In this document: positions 16,418 through 25,180 of the stretch, one piece after another
Numbering within the stretch: position 1 is the stretch's first letter
Layout: every line of letters begins with the position of its first letter
Origin: CAZODA01 sp964578485
Lineage (GTDB): Bacteria; Bacteroidota; Bacteroidia; Bacteroidales; Marinilabiliaceae
DNA length: 30,181 bases
NCBI GenBank assembly: GCA_964578485.1
Contig: CAZODA010000040.1
Location: 1 to 30,181, forward strand
Direction of reading: 5' to 3'
The notes under the pieces: model-generated
The model's input: the letters and a program-made list of their open reading frames with translations, nothing else
Databases searched by the model: none
What the model was told of the DNA's origin: nothing
Program-made: the position numbers and the translations under genes

Positions 16418-19400
16418 TTATTTTATAATTTTTCTAACTAAAACACTTCCATCAGAATAAACTTCTTTAACAATAAAAACTCCTTTTTTATTCATTATAT
16501 CCCAAACTTTTTGTCCAGTAAGTGAATAATATTCTGTTGATACTAAGATTGCACCAGGCTTTTGTATTTCCTGCAGTCCAGTAATAGCTTCCACAACACC
16601 GCTAAGTTCTACAAGCCTGCTTAGCACCCCGGTTGAAGAAACAAGAACTTCACCTATGTAATTATTGGCATTCAATCCTGATTTCATCCGCACATAAATT
16701 GTCGTTTCACTTACCTTTCCTTCATTTTCGGGTAAAACAATCATAGGCACAAAAGCAGAATATGGATCCAGTGCTAATTCAAAACCTTGGGATGCTTCAA
16801 TTCTCATATTGTCGGTAAGATCATTTGCTGATACCACAAAGGTTTGGTATTCAGATGGACCTTCTCCCTTAACATAATAAAACTCCTCAGACACATAGTT
16901 TGAAAGATGGATAAATTCAGGTAGGGTGCCTGCATTAGCATCAGTTCCATAAAAAACAATATCATCAAGATAGAAGTTAACAGCATTTGCTGCAAGTCCC
17001 CAAACAAGTTGCGTAGCACCCGCCGCATATGAAGGTTGTGAACTATCTACCACAGATGAGCCAATACTCCAATTTATCCCATCAAGGGAGTATTCAAATT
17101 TCAGCTCTACACTAGTTCTTCCTGAAACAGATGCTCTATACCACATAGTTTGTCCAACCATTGGCGTTAAACCACCAAAGCCTGTATTAATTAACATGGA
17201 AAGATTGTTAAAAGCTGAAGTAGATTTATAAATTCTAAATTCTGATCTTCCTTGTGTATTATAGACAATAAACAGATAACCTTCCATCATTCCTTGGACA
17301 TAACCTGTTGAAGCAGTTCCATAATTCTCTGAATCACCACGTAACAGAACTCCAACTTTATAATCAGTAGTTGTTGAACCTATATGTTGTTTCCAGGTAA
17401 CAGAATAATCCGTTCCATCATCAGGGAACAAGTCTAAAGTCATAACTCCCGTAGCATTTCTTTGTCCCGTACTATAAGGTTTAAACATATTGCTTGTTAA
17501 ACCATCCATATCTGTATAGGACACAACCCCTGCTGTAGCAGCATTTCCCGGTGCAATCGATATATTTATTGCCGGTGGTGATGAAGGGGAATTAGTTGCT
17601 TCATCATCTGTAAAATCATATTTAATGGTTGAGGGCTGAGGGGTGACTTCACCGATTAATTTAACTTCTCGCAGCAACAAATTTCTACAAAAAATTTCTA
17701 AACTTCCCTCAAAGTTATCAACAGGTAATCCTGATTTCATTCTGATATAAACAGGCATTTTATCAACCTTCCCTTCTGTTTGTTCTATATTAAGTATAGA
17801 ATCAAAATCATCCATCAAATCTAAAGCAATTTCAAACTTGTCTGATACAACAAGAACGACATCGCCTGATAAATCCTCACCTGTCAAATATACTACCTCA
17901 CTGTTAGTTGGTCCCATTCCTTGGCTATAGTTAAAACCTTCAATAGAAAGTTTTGATGCAATTACCCTTTCCGACTGAAAAGTAATATTATCCATAGCCC
18001 AATCATAAACATCAGATTCAAAACCCCATAGCAATTGCGTAGATCCTAAACTGTAACTATCATCAAAAAACACTGTTTCCGATGAACCTTCCCAATTTAT
18101 ACTGTCTTTAGAAAACTCAAAAAGAAACATATCATTAAAAGCCTGTGCTCTGTACCAATAAGCTTCATTCGGTAATATTTCGAAATCTGATGTATAAGAA
18201 CTCTTTTCTGTTATACCGTTTTCATCAGCAATAAAGATTTTTAAGTTAACTGTATTATTGTCATTTTTTTCTACCAAGAACAGGTATCCTTGTTTCATTC
18301 CGGTAGCATAAGGACATAAAGGCTTATCATTGGCAGCCCTTAATAATACGCCTTTTTTACTGCCCGGTGAATTATTAATTTCTTTCCAAACGACAGAATA
18401 ATTATTTGCATAAGAATTAAACATTTCTAAATCTGCCACTCCGCTTTGGTTAACATCACCACCCGAATAAGCCGTAAAAAAGTTACTTGTAAGTCCATCG
18501 GAGTCGGTAAAGGCAACAACCCCTGCAGTACCACTATTTAAAGAAATTAATTCAGCAGGAGGATCAACAGCTTCCTCAGTTGCCATATCATTTTCAAAAT
18601 GATACACATTATTACTATTCCCCTGGGTGATAACTATATTATCAAGATATAAATTTCGACTTGCAGCTCTATCAGCAATAAATTCTATAATATTCTTACC
18701 TGCATTTAATTCTATAAGCTGATAATCATGTTCCCAAGAGCTTAAAGATTCGGTTCTTGCAAACAAAGGAGTAGCAAGCTTAGAGCCGTTTACAAATAAA
18801 TCGAACGAATTAACATCTGCTCCTGTAACAGAATATCGTGTAATGAGCTGATAAGTACCGGCACGTAAGGCATATACAGTAGCCCTTACAGCAGCATTAG
18901 AATTATTACCCATCCTCAAATATCCTTGTCCTGTATAATTTCTTACACCTCCATTAAAACCACTGGTTGTAATTCCTGAAATGTTTTTATAATCAAAACA
19001 TTCTGCTTCATATTGCCGCGGTCCTGAATAAACAGGTGCTTTTGCAGGTTCTATTATATTTGACGGACTTATAAAGCTTAAACGTTCAGTAGCCGAGCCA
19101 GAACAATCAATATTTAATTCAACAGGTCCATTATGATTAACAGTTAATTTAAATACACCATCTATCCACTCCGTGGTAACTTCACTATTTTCATGGTCAC
19201 CTCTGTCCGTAATGGAAAAAGAAGGTTCAGAGTTACTTCCATATATTTTAATAATATTTGTTTTTAAACCCGGAGTTAATTCATTATCAAAATTATTTAA
19301 ATAAATAAACAATTGATCTGCAGTTTCTTTCATCACAGATGATGTATATTGAGAAAAGGTAAATTCTGCAAAATCAGAAGTATTGTATTTAAATGGAATT

Positions 19401-20842
19401 TGTGCACTTGCAATTTGTCCGGTTTTATACGGATTGTAAATAACCCAGCTATTTTCATGTCGACCGGCATATAAATCACCTGTATATTCTTCAGGAAATA
19501 AATCGTTAAATTCATTAATTTTAGTACTTATATTGGGCCATCTTGTATTATAATCAGACTTATTCACTTGAAACTCAAATGTGTTTGCAAGGTCGTCATA
19601 AAGATTAAATACTGTAGGAATGGTAGGATAGCGCCCTGTTTTTTTAAAGAAAGATTTATTGTCTTTTAAATTACCATCTCCATCCATTCTATATAATCCT
19701 TCAAACATCGACTCAGGAGAACTGTAAATATCGTCTGTACTTCCGGTATTGACGTCATTAACAATTACAAACTTAGTTCTTTCTATCACTTCTTGCTTTG
19801 TAGGTATTCGAAATGTACCATCCAAGATATTTCTAAAAATATCAACTGTAACATTTATAAATTGTGGAAAAGTTTCCCAATTTCTCATTGAATAACCATC
19901 AGTTGTAGGCATACGGCTTGTTTCTCGGAAACATTGCGTCCAGATGAGTTCCGGGCCATCAATTATAGTGGCTCCCGACAATAACATATGTTCAAGATGA
20001 ACAGCACCGGCGGTTGCCATTGTAAAATTTTTATTTTCACCATTTATATCAGACCACCCCGAGCTGTCGTATCTGATACCATAATTTCCGCTATATCCTG
20101 AAAGGTAGGCACCTAAACATAGGCTCTCCATGTCGGATTGATATGACTGCTGTGTATATTTTTCAAACAAGATATAATTATTTGAATATTTTTCGCAAGC
20201 AGCGGCAAAATCAGGATTTCGTTTCAACATACCAATGGGGTTTATTGAAGGACTCCATTGATTACCACACCAGCTAACCAAAAGATATGCACCATATTTG
20301 TTGCTTAACTCCAAAAGATTTGCAAGATGTGCCATTCTATCCGACCATTTTGGAGATAAAGGATCATTGGCATCATCATAGCCCCAGAATTGTTCAGCGT
20401 AATTAAACCCTATCAAGTTTGGATATTCTGTATAAAATTCTTCATATACTGAAAGATCAAAATCTGAAAACTGAGCAAAACCACCACTAGAATGCTGAAC
20501 GATGGCCCACATTTGATTTTGCGCACAAGTCCTCAGCCACGATTTTGCTATTTCGTATCCATACTCAGCAACCTGAAACCTACTTGTAGCAACCTCATGA
20601 CTTATTGAAAGAGAAATATTCATGACTACAAAAGGACGAATATCCATTGGAATTAGATCTATTATTTTTTGTGGGTCAGCATAATTCCAAGTATCAATAT
20701 GCACTAAATACATTGGTTGTTCGGGTGACACGGGTCTCCTGAGGGGGACATTTTCCTGTGCGACTAAATTAAAGGCTTGAAATAAAAAGAGTATAAAAAT
20801 CAAACTTTTTTTTACATTCAATTTTAAATTCATCTTCTTCAT
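16418..20842 (-). CDS. GH98 endo-glycosidase (xylanase candidate), multidomain, T9SS-exported
   Basis: A 1474-residue protein from the ATG at 20842, which gives a signal peptide ending NLVA/Q; the upstream in-frame ATG at 20926 would overlap the previous gene. Domains: GH98 barrel (about 30-355) with PMYLVHIDTWNYADP and NISLSISHEV; acid Glu150 in NYAEQFWG and candidates Asp259 (RYDSSGW) and Glu297 (DGPELIW) at positions close to the catalytic residues of pneumococcal GH98. Then a GH98 beta-domain (to about 600), a CBM6/35-like module (609-741), two LamG-like + Ig-like units (747-1418), and a C-terminal sorting domain (YYSLTGQKV ... VFIVKE ... RKIIK). GH98 contains blood-group endo-galactosidases and an endo-xylanase for corn glucuronoarabinoxylan; context favours xylanase. 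It follows the GH5-GH43 gene by 40 nt. Confidence 0.88.
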   Translation of the reverse strand: MKKMNLKLNVKKSLIFILFLFQAFNLVAQENVPLRRPVSPEQPMYLVHIDTWNYADPQKIIDLIPMDIRPFVVMNISLSISHEVATSRFQVAEYGYEIAKSWLRTCAQNQMWAIVQHSSGGFAQFSDFDLSVYEEFYTEYPNLIGFNYAEQFWGYDDANDPLSPKWSDRMAHLANLLELSNKYGAYLLVSWCGNQWSPSINPIGMLKRNPDFAAACEKYSNNYILFEKYTQQSYQSDMESLCLGAYLSGYSGNYGIRYDSSGWSDINGENKNFTMATAGAVHLEHMLLSGATIIDGPELIWTQCFRETSRMPTTDGYSMRNWETFPQFINVTVDIFRNILDGTFRIPTKQEVIERTKFVIVNDVNTGSTDDIYSSPESMFEGLYRMDGDGNLKDNKSFFKKTGRYPTIPTVFNLYDDLANTFEFQVNKSDYNTRWPNISTKINEFNDLFPEEYTGDLYAGRHENSWVIYNPYKTGQIASAQIPFKYNTSDFAEFTFSQYTSSVMKETADQLFIYLNNFDNELTPGLKTNIIKIYGSNSEPSFSITDRGDHENSEVTTEWIDGVFKLTVNHNGPVELNIDCSGSATERLSFISPSNIIEPAKAPVYSGPRQYEAECFDYKNISGITTSGFNGGVRNYTGQGYLRMGNNSNAAVRATVYALRAGTYQLITRYSVTGADVNSFDLFVNGSKLATPLFARTESLSSWEHDYQLIELNAGKNIIEFIADRAASRNLYLDNIVITQGNSNNVYHFENDMATEEAVDPPAELISLNSGTAGVVAFTDSDGLTSNFFTAYSGGDVNQSGVADLEMFNSYANNYSVVWKEINNSPGSKKGVLLRAANDKPLCPYATGMKQGYLFLVEKNDNNTVNLKIFIADENGITEKSSYTSDFEILPNEAYWYRAQAFNDMFLFEFSKDSINWEGSSETVFFDDSYSLGSTQLLWGFESDVYDWAMDNITFQSERVIASKLSIEGFNYSQGMGPTNSEVVYLTGEDLSGDVVLVVSDKFEIALDLMDDFDSILNIEQTEGKVDKMPVYIRMKSGLPVDNFEGSLEIFCRNLLLREVKLIGEVTPQPSTIKYDFTDDEATNSPSSPPAINISIAPGNAATAGVVSYTDMDGLTSNMFKPYSTGQRNATGVMTLDLFPDDGTDYSVTWKQHIGSTTTDYKVGVLLRGDSENYGTASTGYVQGMMEGYLFIVYNTQGRSEFRIYKSTSAFNNLSMLINTGFGGLTPMVGQTMWYRASVSGRTSVELKFEYSLDGINWSIGSSVVDSSQPSYAAGATQLVWGLAANAVNFYLDDIVFYGTDANAGTLPEFIHLSNYVSEEFYYVKGEGPSEYQTFVVSANDLTDNMRIEASQGFELALDPYSAFVPMIVLPENEGKVSETTIYVRMKSGLNANNYIGEVLVSSTGVLSRLVELSGVVEAITGLQEIQKPGAILVSTEYYSLTGQKVWDIMNKKGVFIVKEVYSDGSVLVRKIIK
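16589..18604 (-). repeat. Tandem two-domain repeat inside the GH98 protein
   Basis: Two copies of a ~330-residue unit. The first (18604-17633) opens YHFENDMATEEAVDPPAE and the second (17620-16589) YDFTDDEATNSPSSPPA. Both contain a TAGVV.(F/Y)TD.DGLTSN block, then GVLLR, GYLF, (Y)WYRA and TQLLWG/TQLVWG strands of a LamG-like sandwich. Each is followed by an Ig-like part with MGPTNSE or EGPSEYQ, then FE(I/L)ALD, EGKV and (Y)(I/V)RMKSGL. The copies have diverged well, so this is old protein duplication, not recent DNA duplication. Likely carbohydrate-binding or spacer modules. Confidence 0.75.
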
Positions 20843-20882
20843 AAAGTTAATTTTCAGCATTTCTAATTTTTTAATAATAAAA

Positions 20883-23800
20883 CTAATACGATCTATTTCC
20901 AACAATAACTTTCTCATTACCAGCATTTTTATTGCTTAATATATAAACTCCTGCTGGCAGTATTTCCAGAGCTTCACCTTTTCTAATCCCAGTTCTGATT
21001 TTCACTCCCTGCAGATTATAAACATCAACAATATCATTATCAGATAATTTAATTTGGATTTCTTTTATTGATGTAGGGGTGAGATCATCACTATTCGACA
21101 AATAAACATTGTCAATTAAAATAGGAGTAAAACCATGAGACCAAATACCAACTATATATATATTTGCAGGGTTTGCTTTCACTATTTGTCCATCAATCTT
21201 TTTTTCCATAGCCTGCAAATTCACAACTATTTGAGTTTGCGAGCCAAAATCATACATAGCAGGTTGTGACCAATAGTTATTTTCGTCAAAAATTCGAAAT
21301 GAAGCTCCACCACTTGCTGGTTGTTTAAGTTGAACAACAAGATATTTAAATGCGGATAAATCAATCCCATTATCATATTTCCAGCCACCGAATCCATATT
21401 GTCCTGTTATTAATTCTCCTGTTATTTCATTAAAAGATCCCTTTTCCCATATTGAAGGATTAAATACATCCTCAGCTAATGGGAAATATCCGGATTTAAC
21501 ATTAAAATCTATTGAACGCGTGCCTCCCAATTTTCCTGAATAAGTAGCAGTAATAACAGCAGAACCTTGTTTAAGTGTAATTATATTACCATTTACTATT
21601 TTGAAAATATCAGGTTTTGATATCTCAAAATCAGTTGACAGGGTAACAATCTCTTCATGCCCATCCATAAATACAGCATATACATTTATAGCTCTTGCAG
21701 ATCCAATAAGCAGGTCATAATTATCAGAATCCAAATAGATTCTGTCAAGGGTAATTTCATCTTCTGTATATCCTGAAAACCTATCATCATAAAATTTCTC
21801 TTCCGAAAAATTTTCTTCTGTACTAAACCAATCTACATCGACATAACCACCGCTTTCCTTGGTAGCGTAATTAAAAATGCCAAATTTATTTCCTGCAAAA
21901 CTCCCTTTTAAATCTTTCATTATAAAATCAGATCCAAATTTTGAATATACAATATTATCCAAGCTATAGTAAAAGGAAGCTTTCTTACTATTATGATCTA
22001 CTTTCGTACGCAGGAAAACAGTTTCTGCAGCAATTATTTCACCTATCTGGAGATTTCCTTCGTTATGCATTACCACATATTTTTCTCCATCTATCAGCTT
22101 TATTCCAATATATGCGTATTCATTTTGAAGGATAGCAAGTCCGGACACATCGCCATCTTTCATTTTTGAAATATCGATTTTTATAGCTCCATATGTTGGT
22201 ATATCATTGGAATGATAAGCAAAAATACGCTGAGTTAAAGTGTTATTGGCTTTCAAGAAATCATCTGTCAGTCTTGATGTTTTCAATCTTAAAAATCCGG
22301 GACGTTCAAATAAAGACCATTTTGAACTATCTGTATTGTGGTTCCATCCCCATTGCAACTCAAGTTTATAATGGCGGAAATTATCATTTGTTGGTAATAC
22401 TTCAACATTATAAGATCTACCTACTTCAGGCTTTCTAAAAGTTGTAAGTCCCATGCCATTTCCTCCAATCACCGGCCATTTATCTTGCCAATGCACCGGC
22501 TGGAGATTAGGTAAATAAGCAAATACTCCTTTATTATATGTCAATACTGTCCACCACTCTCCTGTTTGAGTTTGCACGAGAGCACCATTATAAATATTAT
22601 CATCATTAAACAATAATTTTTCTTCATAAGGGCCCATTATATTATCAGATCTGTATATGAGCTGAGTAGATTCCTCTCCCTTATCCCCCACATATATATA
22701 ATAGTAGTCTTCAATTTTATATAGTTTGTTTCCTTCAAAAATTTTGTCCGAAGATTCAACCACTATTTGTTCATTATCTGTTCTATCGAAATCTTTATTT
22801 ATTTCTGTGATTTTCAACTCATTTGTACCATGAACAATATATATTTTCTCATCCTCATCAAAGAGTAAACCGGGATTTTGATAAATATCGTTTAGCTTTT
22901 TTACAGACCAGGAGGTTTCCGGGTTTTTGCTGCTTAACAAAAAGCTTCCATCTTCCTCACTCGTCACCAATATGTAATATTCACCCTTATGGTAGGCTAA
23001 GCTTGATGAAATATGTCCTTTAAAATAACTGTCTTGATCGTTTAATAAATTATAAGCATCATTTGAGTCAATAATTTCAAGAGGATTATTGCAATATTGC
23101 CAATTGACCAGATCATAAGATTTTAGCAAAGTAGCACCCGGAAATATATGTCTGGTAGTTGAAACCATATAATAAACATTTTCAACTCTTATCACATCAG
23201 GATCAGGGAAGTCGGCATATATTATAGGATTGGTGTAGGTACCATTTCCATTGTCACTAAATGATTGTTTCTCAAATTCCGGTCGCGGATATTCAACATT
23301 TGCATAGTCTTTATACCAGTGATATATAGGCCACGGACAGGCTTCAGGATCATTTAAAAAGGTATAAGGTTCCCCCGGAGCCGGAGGTTGATCAGAAAAT
23401 TGTGCAAGTAAATGGGCATCTGTAAATAAGAGCCAGCTGGCATTACCTGTTTCATCCATGATTTTTTTAAAATTTGCTCCAAATCCATGAGAACCTGCCA
23501 CCCCTGTGTATCCCTTTCCCCAAGAGGAATTATAGCTTTCATCCGCCCAATCCATTTCGGTAATAACAATAGGTGCTATATCTGCTACAGCCTTTATTTG
23601 TTCATCCCATTTCTCTTTAAATACTTGGTAACCATCAGCACTGCCAAACCATCCGGGATAAATATGAACAGCATAGCCAATATTTTCACCTTCAATTGGA
23701 TTTATTGCAAAACCCCAGTATTGAGACTGATATCCAGATCCCGGTATCCATAAAACACTATTAAAACCATTGTCACGAATTCGATTAACAACAGGTTGGA

Positions 23801-24470
23801 ATATCTCTTTTAAAACATCAAAATGCGCTTGAGAATTAGCCCCTACAGTTCCATCAGCCAACTTTATGCGTACTGGTTCATTCGCCAATTCAAACATTAT
23901 TTCATGGCGATTTTTTATGCGAGGGTGGCTTGATACTATATCCCAAACATTCAATAAATATTCGGAATAATTATAATCATCATTAATTCCTATCACCTCA
24001 GGACAAACACCGGGCGGTCGCATAATAACATAAAGCCCTTTAGATATAGCATATTCGGCCATAGGAACAAATACCTCATCCAGATATTTCCGGAAACGTG
24101 TTTCATTAAAACAATTTGGTAATTCATGCGCATCTGGTCTACATCCCGGTGTGTTACTCCAGTATGGATCCATATGTAAACGAACGAAGCTCATCATCCA
24201 ACCGGCATCAAGAATATCATCTATCAAACCCTGATTATAATTAAGACAAGCTTGCACATCATAATTATCCCATTTTGTACCTCTTTCATTAAACCAAGGG
24301 CTATAAGTTTGTGCGAAACCATGAAGGTTAACAATATTTCCATGAGTATCGGTTAAATAACGTCCTTCAACTTTTAATGGAGGCAATGACATTCCTTCCC
24401 ATGCATAAGTATGGAAACAAAACAAAATAAAAGGAAAGAAAAACAAAGATACAAACAACCTTCTTTTCAT
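20883..24470 (-). CDS. GH5-GH43 fusion enzyme with Big2, binding module and T9SS tail
   Basis: A 1195-residue secreted protein from the ATG at 24470, giving MKRR plus a hydrophobic core and cleavage near TYAW; the ATG at 24506 adds 12 poor residues. Order: GH5 barrel (about 30-395) with acid/base Glu198 in ELANEP and nucleophile Glu305 in VITEMDW; GH43 propeller (about 408-690) with base Asp423 in DFPDPDV and acid Glu579 in FEGNKLYK; a GH43-C2-like beta-sandwich (about 700-885); a Big2-like Ig domain (about 906-992); a galactose-binding-like module (about 995-1127); and a T9SS sorting domain (DVYNLQGVKI ... PAGVYIL). The position expected to hold the second GH43 Asp is Asn532 (YQNPGLLF). As first gene of the operon it probably pairs backbone cleavage with side-chain removal outside the cell. 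The GH5 subfamily is not recognised; endo-xylanase is a guess. Confidence 0.85.
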   Translation of the reverse strand: MKRRLFVSLFFFPFILFCFHTYAWEGMSLPPLKVEGRYLTDTHGNIVNLHGFAQTYSPWFNERGTKWDNYDVQACLNYNQGLIDDILDAGWMMSFVRLHMDPYWSNTPGCRPDAHELPNCFNETRFRKYLDEVFVPMAEYAISKGLYVIMRPPGVCPEVIGINDDYNYSEYLLNVWDIVSSHPRIKNRHEIMFELANEPVRIKLADGTVGANSQAHFDVLKEIFQPVVNRIRDNGFNSVLWIPGSGYQSQYWGFAINPIEGENIGYAVHIYPGWFGSADGYQVFKEKWDEQIKAVADIAPIVITEMDWADESYNSSWGKGYTGVAGSHGFGANFKKIMDETGNASWLLFTDAHLLAQFSDQPPAPGEPYTFLNDPEACPWPIYHWYKDYANVEYPRPEFEKQSFSDNGNGTYTNPIIYADFPDPDVIRVENVYYMVSTTRHIFPGATLLKSYDLVNWQYCNNPLEIIDSNDAYNLLNDQDSYFKGHISSSLAYHKGEYYILVTSEEDGSFLLSSKNPETSWSVKKLNDIYQNPGLLFDEDEKIYIVHGTNELKITEINKDFDRTDNEQIVVESSDKIFEGNKLYKIEDYYYIYVGDKGEESTQLIYRSDNIMGPYEEKLLFNDDNIYNGALVQTQTGEWWTVLTYNKGVFAYLPNLQPVHWQDKWPVIGGNGMGLTTFRKPEVGRSYNVEVLPTNDNFRHYKLELQWGWNHNTDSSKWSLFERPGFLRLKTSRLTDDFLKANNTLTQRIFAYHSNDIPTYGAIKIDISKMKDGDVSGLAILQNEYAYIGIKLIDGEKYVVMHNEGNLQIGEIIAAETVFLRTKVDHNSKKASFYYSLDNIVYSKFGSDFIMKDLKGSFAGNKFGIFNYATKESGGYVDVDWFSTEENFSEEKFYDDRFSGYTEDEITLDRIYLDSDNYDLLIGSARAINVYAVFMDGHEEIVTLSTDFEISKPDIFKIVNGNIITLKQGSAVITATYSGKLGGTRSIDFNVKSGYFPLAEDVFNPSIWEKGSFNEITGELITGQYGFGGWKYDNGIDLSAFKYLVVQLKQPASGGASFRIFDENNYWSQPAMYDFGSQTQIVVNLQAMEKKIDGQIVKANPANIYIVGIWSHGFTPILIDNVYLSNSDDLTPTSIKEIQIKLSDNDIVDVYNLQGVKIRTGIRKGEALEILPAGVYILSNKNAGNEKVIVGNRSY

Positions 24471-25180
24471 AATTAAATCATTTAAAATTGTAATAATGTA
24501 AAACAAGGCAAAAAAGAATAATTGCCTTTTCGATTACAGATATTTAATATTGGACAAGAGATAATCTTTCGTTCTATGCTGCTTAGTTAAGAGAATCAGA
24601 AAACATTCCTCTCTTTTACACTCTTTTTTAAATCAGAAATTCACCTTGGATATAATTATTTTTTACATCAATATGACTTTGTTTCATCCTAAATAATACA
24701 TCAACAAATTCAACATTAGAATAAGACATAAACTCTCCTATGTCGGCAGATTACCAATATTTGTTTATTACTACTATGAAATTAATAATTGCCATTGTTC
24801 AGAAGCATTGCTCAAACAATTATAAATTACCTGAACATAACATTAAAATACCAGAAAATTTAGATATTAAATTTAACTTAGCATTTGTTAAAAGTACCAC
24901 ATTTAATATCAAAATAAATTATCAATCTTTACAAAAAGTGGATTATTTTATTTTAAAATATTTGTCCTCATTAAAACATAAATAATCCTCTTTTTCGGAG
25001 CTTACTATGGATTTAATTGATAATTTAGTATTACGAAAGACTTAATAGAGCCTATTGACTCTTATATTATCTTATAAAAAGATTTCTTTTAATAAAACTA
25101 AAAAGCAGCATTTACTACAATTAATTATTTAAAATATTTAACGATGCTTATATAAAACATACTATTTAACATCATAAATT
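24471..25180. promoter_or_regulatory. Divergent intergenic region, promoters expected but not resolved
   Basis: About 710 nt of very AT-rich DNA between the first gene of the minus-strand operon and the plus-strand GH29 gene, so it must hold the promoter for at least the operon, and probably for both. I looked for the Bacteroidetes -33 TTTG / -7 TAnnTTTG pair on both strands and found no convincing match, so no promoter is placed. A small hairpin (24505-24511 with 24522-24528, AAGGCAA/TTGCCTT) lies 34 nt before the operon start in the presumed leader. One 81-codon frame (24740-24985) is present but looks non-coding. No regulator gene, tRNA or mobile element is visible. Confidence 0.5.

Noticed and set aside
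20843..20926. Upstream start for the GH98 gene overlapping the end of the GH5-GH43 gene
   Set aside because: It adds 28 residues with no signal-peptide character; the ATG at 20842 gives a standard signal peptide.
24505..24528. Small hairpin (AAGGCAA/TTGCCTT) in the presumed leader of the main operon, considered as attenuator or riboswitch
   Set aside because: Only 7 bp with a 10-nt loop in AT-rich DNA; no conserved aptamer features.
24740..24985. An 81-codon plus-strand frame, with an internal MKLIIAIVQ start resembling small signalling proteins
   Set aside because: Only the first few residues resemble anything; the rest is low-complexity AT-rich (Lys/Ile/Asn-rich), lies in a divergent intergenic region and shows no domain.
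25055..25085. TTGACT followed by TATATTATC-like sequence upstream of GH29, considered as a sigma70-type promoter
   Set aside because: Bacteroidota use a different -7/-33 consensus, the spacing is poor, and such strings are expected by chance in this AT-rich stretch.
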